Source: Sinotaia quadrata (taxonomy: Eukaryota; Mollusca; Gastropoda; Architaenioglossa; Viviparidae). From it: 64,000 nt of DNA. Both the position numbers and the translations under genes were made by a program. The stretch covers positions 15,594,001 to 15,658,000 of the forward strand of contig CM054181.1 of NCBI GenBank assembly GCA_028829895.1. The letters are read 5' to 3'. The notes under the pieces were generated by a model. The model saw only the letters and a list, made by a program, of their open reading frames with translations, was not told the DNA's origin and made no database searches. Position 1 is the first letter of the stretch, and each line of letters starts with the position of its first letter. Of this stretch, positions 1 through 11,300 are shown in pieces.

Positions 1-2033
1 ATTTTGTAAATAAATCTGTGCCTGATTTTATTTTTATTTTTTTAAACAGCGATTCAATCAACTCAGCCTAAAAGACATCTATACTAGTACTACTAGCCAA
101 AAAATTAGTGTCTACAGTCTATATACGAAGATGGTTTCAAACTGAATTGATACCAGTTTATTGAAGAAAAAAATCTGTAGAAAAAGGATGCCATTTGAGT
201 TTTAAATGCTTCCAATCTCACATTCTATTCAAACCAGTGAGGTTTAATATAGCATTTTCATTTTACTTCTACTGTTCTAGCTCAGTCCAGGCACTGAACT
301 CTCTAATAATATTATAATTAGCTACTTTTATTACTAGTTCTTATATAATTTAAGGCTATTGAATGTTGTTTGATTTTTGTATGTTACTTAGAACTTTTAG
401 AAGTATGGATTAAACATTGGGTTGCAATAAATTGTTTGCAACTTCTTAATGTGAACAAAACCCAGTAAATGTAAAATTGCAGACAGCACACACAAACATT
501 AGCTTTTGAGACCAAAGCTCATCTGTTGACCAGCTTAGAAAGTTGTGGATAATACTAGTATTTATAATCAATAATGAGTATGTTTTGATTTGAACAGGAT
601 TTTGATTTGGAATTACCAAACTTTATAAGTATAATTTTTTTTAAAGTAACAGAATATTTAAAATATTTAGTGTGCGTATATGTGTGTGTGTCCTCTATAA
701 ACTGCAGAGGCTATATTATAGTATATATTCAATTACAAATTAAATAAAATGTTGACTGTCATTTTATATACATTAAATTGTACTCAACTCAACTTGTTGT
801 TATGGCTCTATAAAGTAGAATCACAAGAGAATACAAGTTAATGTAATTATTACCACAGTAATTTTTAAAATTATATATTGAACTAGATATTTGCCCAAAG
901 CTTTGCTTGCATAATGTCTGTTTTCAGAATATGTTGCTTAAAGTAAAATTATTTTATATTACTGTTTTTTTTTTATTGCCACTATGCCAGGTAAAAACCA
1001 TAATACTTCATTCCAAAAACATGTTGGTTTTTTTTTTTATATCTAATAATCTATAAACAAGTACAAGCAGCATGGAAATCTTAAATGTTAGTTTGTCAAT
1101 TTTTATCTTAAAGGTAGATTGAAATTTGGTTTCAAATTTGATGTGCATATTTTCTGGCTTTCTTCTGAGTTGACCCTGCTAGTGCTAGCTTATTTTAAAA
1201 TCAAAGGCATAAGGCCAGTAAACTTACCAGCCTTTCTGCCCATGGGAGCTGGCTGTTTGGGAGGCATTGACAAATAGAAAAATAAGAGCTAACTAAAGTG
1301 TAAATCAACCCATCAAAATCCCAAATATAGTATTGTATTTACTACAGCCTAAATGAAATCTATAGTAATACTGAGAAATACAGTCTTGAGTCAAACACAA
1401 ATTATCTGCTTTGTACAGAGGTCATAGCCAAGACTTCTGTGTTTTACTTTTAATGGAAATTTTTCGTAGTTTTAGGGCTACTGGTGAACTCCATTATGGG
1501 ATAGTGTGATGTTATATAGCCTATCTTGATTCTAGGGCACTAAGATAAACAACAAAAATAGTCTGATGAAAATCTGTCCAGTACCTTTTTACTTAAGCCT
1601 GCACAAACCCACAGCCATAACAGTTTTATTATCTATGTAAATACTGTTGAATGTTGACTTGATACTACTACTACTAGTGAAGAGTTCAATAAGTGCTAAT
1701 CTTATAAAAGTTCTAAGTACATTACATAATTTCACATAAAATAATACACAATAAATTCTTTATTCAGACCATTTAAACATGTAAACAGTCTAAAGATAAA
1801 GTGTAAAATGATAGTATATAACAAATAAGTGCATATAATAAAAGAAATAGAATTTCTTATAAAATAAAATTTGCATATATATGGTATGAATAATGTCATG
1901 AAGAGGTAAATTATTGACTTGAGTAATACTTTTTAGCCCTGTAATGTGATGGTTTGAAACTAATTTTCTGTCCCTGAGTTTGCCATATTGACAAACACGA
2001 ACATTCAAATTTGAATGCTACTTTTTCTTTCAG
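1..2033. other. Upstream sequence or 5' intron of the RhoGAP gene
   Basis: AT-rich, no credible ORF and no homology that I can see. It contains short T runs and a brief TG run (about 681-691). No TATA box or initiator could be chosen with confidence. If the acceptor at 2033 is used, this is intron and the promoter is outside the window. Confidence 0.5.
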
Positions 2034-2255
2034 TAACTTAAAAAGCTTTCTGGGGGGGGATGGATATACACAAGTGATTTCCTGGTCATTGCAATCACCC
2101 AGCAGCTATGGGCTCTGGTACCCTTGCAACCAGTGAGAACAAGGCTATGAACTGGATGGTTAAAAGAGTTATTACGTGCCGTGTAAAGTGACGAGGGGCC
2201 ATGCCCAGTTGCTGGTTGTGGGAGATCCGAGTGAAGTCATTAGCGTGAGCCGGCC
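2034..2255 (+). promoter_or_regulatory. RhoGAP 5' leader with two uORFs
   Basis: A polypyrimidine-AG (CTACTTTTTCTTTCAG, ending 2033) suggests this leader exon is spliced from an upstream non-coding exon outside recognition. The leader is GC-richer than its surroundings. uORF1 runs 2108-2191 (27 codons) and uORF2 2201-2248 (15 codons). Both end before the main ATG at 2256, uORF2 only seven bases before it, so they could restrain translation of the RhoGAP protein. Confidence 0.5.
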
Positions 2256-2329
2256 ATGTTTCGTAATGTCTTTGGAGGATGTGTATCCGACCGTAGCACA
2301 CGGACTGAAGAAGCTTTCCGTACTACTAA
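2256..2329 (+). CDS. RhoGAP gene coding exon 1
   Basis: Codes for residues 1-24 plus two bases of K25, starting MFRNVFGGCVSDRS. An in-frame TAG lies five codons upstream, so this is the first coding exon of this transcript. Donor AA|GTGAGT. The N-terminus before the domain is short, so no PH or RA domain precedes the GAP domain here, unlike mammalian ARHGAP20 as I recall it. An alternative upstream promoter with more coding sequence outside the window cannot be excluded. Confidence 0.8.
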
Positions 2330-5300
2330 GTGAGTATTAGAATTGTTTTGTTTTTTTAAACAAATTTAACTTTAAAAAAAGAAAAGCAGTAATTATTTTA
2401 GTAAGCTTTTTTTACTTATTAATTAATGCAATTATGTTCTAAATATAATTTATTAAAATTTGAGTGATTACATTTTAATTATGCTCAAGGGATTTATACT
2501 TCCCAGTAGGTTAATATGAAAATTGATGGTATTCTTACACAGAAAAAGCTTTATTTTCACTGTTTTCAGACTTGTCTATCAGATGCTGTCATGTTTTTTT
2601 CTTTCATGTGTGTGTGTTATCAGTACAGTTCAGTACATTTCTTATTCTGTATCAGGGCATGACTGTTATTTTAATTGAAATTAAAGAGTATTTAATAATC
2701 ATTATTCATATTTAGCTTGTATTAAAGTTTTAATACACATATGTTGCTTTGAATAAAAGGGACCTGACATATACTATTTTGAGGGGCTTAAACAATCATT
2801 TCACTCACCTGCTTGTTTCATGGGTTGTTTTAACTTTAATTTGACTATATTATAAAAGTATTGAATTGAATAAAGATTGTCTTCTTAAAATTGATTTTTG
2901 TCTGTAGGTTTTAAATGTTGTGATTGTGAACATGATCTCTTATTCTTGACATTTTAGTAGATTTTAATTGTGTAATTATAAATAATTGTGATTTTTTTGT
3001 TTTTGAATTGACCAACATATTTGAAATGTTGTGATTATGAAAATGAATGTTTGTTTCTTTTTTCACTTTGCCAGTGCATTTGAATATAAATATAAGTGAA
3101 AGCAAATATTTATTCTTGACTCTGTCATTGCATTTTAAGTTATAATTATAACTGAGAGTGACTGCTTGTTCACTTCTTGGCTAAAAGTAAAACAGCTACT
3201 TGTTTCTTTGCTTTTACAATAGATTTTAAGTTTTATAATTGTGAATGAAAGTGAACACATCTTTTGCTATTCCTGACTCCGTCCACTTAGAAAAAGAGAA
3301 AAAGTTTAACAACAAAATTATATTTTATTTTTCTTTGCAAGTGGTAAAAAGGCCATAAATATATACAAGTGCCTATTATATTATTTATTAATATGTGTGT
3401 CTTAGAGCTGATTTTGAAGTTACACTCAAAGTTTGTGAGGCATAATATATCAGATCTATTGGACTAAACATTTAAAAATATTAATTGTATTTTTACAAAC
3501 TCCAAATACTGATTGACTGGTGACAGTTTTAGCTATTTTAAAGACATCTATGAAATCTTACTGTTTGGTGTTATATTATTACTATTTTATTCATAATTGG
3601 AAAAATCTTTATTTTGTTTATGAACTATAGAACTTTAGAAGAAAGGTTGGGAAGCATAAATAAGATCTTTTTTGTGTTTTAATATTGTGGTTATAATATC
3701 AGATGGTAGTGATTTTGTGTCTTGCAAATACTTTCAGCATTGTTTAATTTTATTTATTTAAAATTATGCTAATGCAATATTTTTTTCTTTTTAAAGACTA
3801 AAATTTGGTGTGCCAATCAATGTTGCCTTAAAAAATGGAACTCTGCCATCACCTCTTGTGGTAAGTACAAAAAGAATAAATAATAATTAAAATGAACAAT
3901 TAATGTCATTTTATTCATTTTGTTTGAGACATTAAATTCACCGGGACAATTACATATTATTTTCTTTGTTAAAAGATGTACATATTCACCTGCATAAACA
4001 CTATTCAGTACCTTATTTTTTTAATTCTTTGAAAAAGCTTTAAGTAGGTGGTCCCTCTCATTTTTTTATATTGATTTGAAAAAATCTTTTATGCTCAAAA
4101 TATGTGGATAAAATAAAGTTATGTCAAAAAAAATTATGATCATAGCTATAAGTATAATTGTTTTAGATATTTTTTTTAATTTAGTGTCATAATTTACAAT
4201 CTGTAGGTAGAACCAGCCTCTATATGGCGATAGCGGACAACTACTAATTTATGAAAAATTTACCATTTTGTTACAAGTGCTATGTTTATGTTCCATATTT
4301 ATCATGCTTGTGAAATAATTTGTTGAATAAAACTATCTTCCAACAGGTTGAAATAAAAACAGTAGTATTATGTATTCTGAAACAGGGTCTCTCAAAATCT
4401 TGGCCATTTTTTACAAGTGAAATGAACTCTAATAATAATTTAAACTGTTACCAATTCTTAATAGATACAATGATGGGGTATAGCCTCACGAAAACTAAAT
4501 AATTAATGCGTATTTGAGGCTGTTGCTATTGGCGCTACCCGTTATGATTAATTAATTTAAACTTACCCACAGGTCGAGAAAGAGTGTATGTGTTAAGCGT
4601 TACTGCTGGACTAGTTATGGTGGCTTAGTCAAAAAGTCGCCCGGTTGGTAACTTATGAATAAGTATCGTTGGAAATAAAAAAAATAAATTGATTTTTATT
4701 TTGAAATTTCGGCTATATTTTAATTTTTATTAATTGTGAAAATAGAAGTAACGCTCATTATTTTTTGACTTAGTTTCAGTCACATACAAGAAAGATTACA
4801 ACTTCTACAGTAGAGTACAACACTAAAGATTACCTAATAAATAAAATAATACTAATACATGTCTTTCAGTGGCATCTATAAATATAATGCATCATTTGAA
4901 AAATCTTTTTTAACATCATACTGATATATTTAATAGATATGAGTTTTATTCACTTGGGAGAGCCTATTTGTATTTACCATTTCTTGAGAGAAAAAGGTAA
5001 TTTGGGGGCTATTTATTAAAAATAGCTTATCTTTTTGCATACACAGGATGTGTTAGTCTATATTGCCAAAGAAGGAGTAGCCACTGCAGATGTGTTCCGT
5101 CGGCCAGGCAATCCTAATGATATTCGTCGCATTGTAAAGCGGCTGTCAGAGGGGAGGCAGGTCATCTTTCCTAATTACAGCTTCTACACATTGGCCTCTG
5201 TTGTGAAGGTAAAAGTAATTGAAATGAATATATATGTTAAAAATATAAATTAACTGTACTTCATGATTCTTTTTTTTTTAACGTCGTCTAGAGAGATTTT

Positions 5301-8300
5301 TAAATAAGGGGTTGAATTGATGCACTTGTATTTTTTCCCCTCTATGGTATAAAAAGAATGATAATTCCTCGTGATGTTTGTACCATTAATAGTCATATTT
5401 GCATTTTATAGCTTAATACATTGTGAGTAATATAAATGCCTTGGCTTAGTCGTTAGTGCATTTGTAAGCTTACACTGGTTGTTTGATTTACTTTTTCCTA
5501 TTTATTTTTTTTTAATTTAAAAAAAAAAGAAATTTCTGTTGAAAATTCCTGGTGGAGTGTTGACTGCGGAAGGTGAGGAATCACTGCTTCAGGTGTTAAC
5601 TCTGGGGCACAAGATGGATCAGTGCCAAGCTGTTCATTCGTAAGATATTTCTTTTGACTTGGAAAAGGAATAATATCCTTATTTTCATTTCGTGTTGCAT
5701 ATAATTCGTAAATAAATGCATAATGTTGATAATGCTGATCATTTGATTCTCACAGAGAATTTAAATTTTGTATCATACAACCAAACAAGCATAGTGTAGG
5801 ATTTGCCATAGGGCTAAGCTCTTTAAGGGGATCTTAAACAATGTTAATATAATTAAAAATTAATTAAAATATTTATTAACAAATGTACATTTTAAACAAC
5901 ATTAATATCATTAAAAATTAAATAAACTATTTATTAACAAATTTATTATATATTTTATTGGCAACTTATTATGCACAAAATTAAAACTCTGACAGTCTAT
6001 GAGTTGACCGGTTGGCTGACAGGTGAAAATGCGTCAGCTGACGCCACATTGTCAGGCTGTTTTGACGCATTTCAAATTCAAAAACAAAGAAATTGTACAA
6101 AGTTTTCTTATCTTTTTGTTGAACTTGGGAACGTTTCACCATTTTGAATTTTAACTAGTCTTCTAAATAATTAAAAGCAAGTATAATTCGTACAATTCTA
6201 AAATGATTTTCGAAATAAGTATTTATTTAAATTTAATTACTGAACGTGTTGTGATTATTATTTTCAATTTCAAAAATAAATATAAGCTGCACAACCCTTG
6301 CACATGAAAACAAGCATGCAAACAACATACATAATACAGAGACAGAATATATTCATACATTTCTGCTTCATGAAATATTATTATTCTTAATCATGCATGA
6401 TAATGGTTGGTATGTTTATTAACAGATTCATTGAGTCACTCACTACAGCTCATCAGCAGTTGCTTGCTCTTCTGTTTGGCACTTGGTTCCGTATAATCTC
6501 GTACTCAGAAATCAACTTTATGTCTGTAGAAGCTCTTTCTCGTTCTGTTGCGGGCTCAATGTTTCACACATGTGCAGAAGATCCAGCAAAAGTTGAAAAG
6601 GCTTCTCGTATCATGCAGCTCCTCATCGATAACTTTGGAGTGGCAGCTATGTTTGGCCAAGAGAACATTCAATTTTTTGTTGAAACGACACACACAGGCA
6701 TTCATATCCGAGAGTTGTATCGATATCATTACCAGTACTCTTCTGATGACACCATTCCACGTGAGTTTCTCATTTTGTGTTTTCTTTGTATTTACCTATC
6801 ATATTCAACTAGGCACTTAGCTCTGAATGCAACTAGTGCAGAAAAAAGGGAAATGTAACTACAAGAATACAGAAATCCCTCCAAGGAACTGACTAGGTCC
6901 TGTTACATGATACTGTAATGAAATTCAGGTTCATTGCATACCTTCCAGCTCTCAAGAATTTGGCATGAATTTCACTACTATCAGTAATATTGCAGAATTT
7001 TGTGTCACTTGAATGAAATTCACAATTAAAAAAAAAAATTGATTATAAACAGTTTGAAAACTAAGCTTCTTAACAGTGTTTTAAAGTGCTTTAACATTGA
7101 AGATGTCAATTCAGATTTTGAAAAGTGTTTGAATTTTGAGGTAGATATTTAACTATTTAATGAAACTTTTGAAATTTGACCTAAGAAATAATTATTTGTA
7201 TTTGTTGTATATGATTTGAAGTGAAATGTTTAGAAGGACATTTATTTGTAGGAGATTTTTTAGATATACTGTACTAAGAAGAATAATGTTGTTTAGAAAC
7301 TTCTAAATTAAAATATGTGGGTTTTAAAAAATATATATATATATATATATATCTGATTCAAATTTGCTAGTTTTAAAATGACCTAACAATTTATTTTCAG
7401 TATTATAAATTGTACAACCAGACAGGATAATTAATACTTCTGACTAACTTTTTAATTTATAAGAGAGTAAAATAATGTAGAAATATTTATCACAACTTGC
7501 ATTTTTTAAATCGTGAGATTACAGTACATTATATAAAATCTTTTGTAATTTTAATAAATATTAAAAGAATATATTGACACAAATGACAACTAAATTGTAT
7601 TTCAACATGATTAAATAATTTAAACTACTAAAATAAGTTTATTACTTTTAAAAATAATATGAATCAGACAGCTTTTTCATGAGCCATTATTATTTATAGT
7701 AAAAGTATATGTGTACTTCATGTTTAATGGGATTTTGTTTGGCTGGTTTCTCTTCTTGCATTGTTGTTTTCATACATATGGTGATGAATATTTTTTTCTG
7801 ATTGCTTGCCGCTGGTTGCTATTTCTGTGAAACTTTTGGTGTTCACCTCAAACTTGGGAAGTGGGGGAAATGGACAACAGTATAGGTGCAGTCAGATATC
7901 TATCTCTTCTGTTAGTCTGTCCTGTCTATGTCTTGGTTTTTTCTTATGCTCATGGTGGTTTTGTCAAAGCCTCTTCATTTTGTTTGGTTTTTCTTTTCCT
8001 TGGTCACTGTCTTGTCTGGGTATTGGCAAAAATGTTTTTTGCTTTCTTTAAGAGTATAGCAAGATTCCATTTTCTGAGTTGCTTGAGATTAAGTCTCAGA
8101 TTTTCCATTCATACCTTTGTATTTCTTTTCTCCTCACCACCACCATTTCCTCTGGCAGGTGACAGGTGAGCATGCCCTCCCCCTTCCTTCCCAAGATGCC
8201 CTCAGACTGATGATATATTTGAATATCTGATTTCTTTGTCTGAAGCCAGAAGATTTCCACTTCCTTTGACAAAGGGTTTAGGTACATGCTGCAAACACTT

Positions 8301-11300
8301 TGAGGCAATGTCATAGACTACTACTACCTGCTTTCAAAGATACAGGAGGCTTGTTATGTGGAGGGAGAAAGAATTAAGTCTGTTTCCCAAACCTGCGATT
8401 TGGGAGTAGTCTTGAATTATTTAAATTGTAGTCAGTTTAAAACTCTTTTAAATAAAAGAGTTTCAGAGACTACAGTGATATAAAGATGGCTTTGGTGTTT
8501 AAAAATGCATTTTGAATTGACAGCAGTTTTGACCTCTTTGACACTCCTAGCAGTGTGTATGTTAAAGGATAAGTTGTATATATAAAGCCATAAACTTAAA
8601 TTACATTACAGCTTATTCCTTGTCTTGGTTAATTGTGATTGGAAGGTAGAGTATTCAGAAGAAAAAAAATTATTTAATTTCTTTTCAGCATGTCTTTATG
8701 TTGAGCTGTTATAAAGAATTTCATTTTCCAGTCTGTAAAACATTCAGATTACTGGTATTTGTTCTTTATTTTACATATATTTATGAGCCAACTTTTTGAT
8801 GGATGTTTTCATTTACATTTAAAAACAAATGTATCTAGCGGTATCACCGGACTTTATTGAAGTTACGCGCTTGGATGGAGATAGTGACCATGAAGCTGTT
8901 GGAGGTGAGAGCGATGATGCAGGAGATGGAGAGGATGATAGTCCAGAGTTATCCCCGCTTTCTGGCTTGAGGCGACAGCTTCCATCTTCAGATACAGGGC
9001 ATGATGGTGATATATCGCAGCTTACTATGAACATTTCTACTCTGTCTGCACCAGAAGTTTCTCTTATGCCTTCTCCTGAGGTTTCTAAGGTATGTTTGTA
9101 TGTATTCTGTTTTGTTTGTTAGCTATGAATTTGAATTAAAAGTTTCTTTTTTTATTTACCTCAATTTAAATCTGTTGAAATTTAACACAACTGTGGCCGA
9201 AATGATCTTTTGCATTATTACTTACCCAGAGGTTCATTTAATCACTTAGCTTTAAAGTAATGCATGATTTTTTTAATATGTATATAACCTATCTACATCT
9301 TGTGTATGATACTGTTATTCAGGTATTTGGTATCCAAAGTTTAATTTAATCACTTAAGTGTTTAATGGTGAAAGTTTTAGTTAACCACTCATGTTTAATG
9401 CTTACTTAATAAAAAAATAAGATAATGTTTCAGTTTTATAAAATTTATAACACTTTATGTACAGTATTAAAGAAGAAAATTACTTTTATTCAACTATATA
9501 AAATTGTCAGTTCAAATGTTATGTTTTTGAAATTTGGATGATCTCGTTAAATATTGTATAGTGTGGAATTAATAGTTTTTCACAAATTAAATATTGTATA
9601 GTGTGGAATGAATAGCTTTTCACAAGTTAAATATTGTTTTATTTGGAACAAATAGCTTTACACAAGTTAAATATTGTATAGTATGGAATTAATAGCTTTT
9701 CACAAGTTAAATATTGTTTTGTTGGGAAACAAATAGCTTTACAAAATTTAAATATTGTTTAGTGGGGAACATATTTATATATTGTATAGTGTAGAACAAA
9801 TAGCCTTACAAAAGTTAAATATTGTTAATTGTGGAGCAAATAGCTTTAGACAGTTTTATATTGTAGAGTGGGGAACAAATACCAACACTCTTCTTAGACA
9901 CCAAGGCAACTTATATTTATGAACCCCTGAATTAATTATATTATTATATGTTTGTTATTTTTAACATGCTTTCCTTAACTTTATATTGACCAGGGTTTGA
10001 AATATTCAGATCAGGTTTGGAAAGGCTTGTGTTAAAAAGCTTGTTTAACTCCTTCAATGCTGAACAGTTAAAAAAAATTTGCAAAACTGTCGGACAGTTT
10101 TTCAGATCATACAATGCATTTAAAATATGAATGGCTTGAGAACAGAGACAAATATCAATTTAATTGAAGTGTTGCTGTTTCCCACCACATATTTCATATA
10201 TGTTAGAGAAACATAGCAGTCAAATAATTTGATACAACATTGCTATTATAAATATATCATAAACAGTGCCCAATTTATAAAATTAAATTGTTATCTGAGT
10301 AAAATAGTGTTTATTATACTTAACAACAGCCAGAAGGCAGGTAAAATCAATGTTTATTCACAAGAATGAATCTTGAAATGTGTCTTCATCTGATTTTTAG
10401 AAAATTTAAGTTTCTTACATATGCATTCTAGATTTAAATATCTCAGAAGCAAACATCAGCATTAATACAAAGTATGTTTTATTTTAATTCTGATACATTT
10501 GCCTTTGGTCAAGAATGTACAACTTAATTTTTTGTAAAGCCATACATTGAGAAATATTTTAATTAGTTTGAAATATTTTAATTTTACTCTTATTTTTTCA
10601 ATTGTCCAGATTGTTTAGATCTTTACCACATAGCATATGTGTTAGGTGTTGGTTTTATGAAACTGCACTTTTTTTTCTAATATTATCATATCAACAATGG
10701 TACTATTCTCTGCAGAAGTATTTTCAAATTTGTAACATGAGTAAAAATTGCAACTAGATCTGTCTGCACCTACTGACACACACTCTTGCCATTTCCTTCC
10801 CTCACTTATGTTTACTTAATGCCTATTGACATAGTGTTGTAATGTTATGGGTAATAATCTAATCTCATAGCTGCTGAACTAGTTGCTGGTGGCACACTTT
10901 TTATTTTGTTGCATTAATCTTTTGCTTTGATATGACTTCTTGCAATCAGAAAATACTGAGAACATATAAACATAAATAAGTGTTTGGATTCCCTGCATAA
11001 GCATTCTCAAACTTTGTATTACGAGTAAATAGCTATGCAGCTGTAGATCCACATCCATGCCTATATTCATGCCTGTATTACTTTCACATGTGACACTTAT
11101 TATTATGTAGTGCTATGGGATAATCTTCAGTGTCAGCTTCTGAAGTATTCACTAGAGGCACAAGTTGTTTTTTTTTTTTTGATTCTTGATGTCACACAAC
11201 CAGAGAGTAATGACTTAATATCATTATTGTTTTCAATGAAATGGTATATAGACATATGTGAAGAATCAGATTTGGCAATCAATCCTTTATCACTTTCAAA

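Larger units (their letters stand above)
2330..5529 (+). other. RhoGAP introns 1-3
   Basis: Three introns (2330-3796, 3861-5046, 5209-5529), T-rich on the transcribed-sense strand. Intron 2 holds a GC-richer block at about 4200-4660 unlike the surrounding intron, which looks like an old mobile-element insertion but carries no recognisable ORF or terminal repeats. Nothing else seen. Confidence 0.5.

Noticed and set aside
385..1720. 14-nt inverted pair AAAAGTTCTAAGTA / TACTTAGAACTTTT as transposon ends
   Set aside because: Similarity does not extend past 14 nt and there is no coding or target duplication; chance in AT-rich DNA is plausible.
2095..2301. 68-codon minus ORF over the RhoGAP leader and start
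   Set aside because: Antisense to the leader and first coding exon, no recognisable product; composition explained by the GC-richer leader.
5440..5500. tRNA-like SINE (TGGCTTAGTCGTTA as box A, GGTTGTTTGATTT as box B)
   Set aside because: Only loose matches to both boxes, no tail, no second copy found. A search for copies would be needed before calling it.
6548..6820. 90-codon + ORF overlapping RhoGAP exon 5
   Set aside because: Out-of-frame shadow of the exon; it crosses the donor and has no family motif.
7740..8330. Overlapping hydrophobic ORFs in RhoGAP intron 5
   Set aside because: No start context, no splice-site support in phase with the gene, no motif. T-rich sense strand readily gives Phe/Leu-rich frames.
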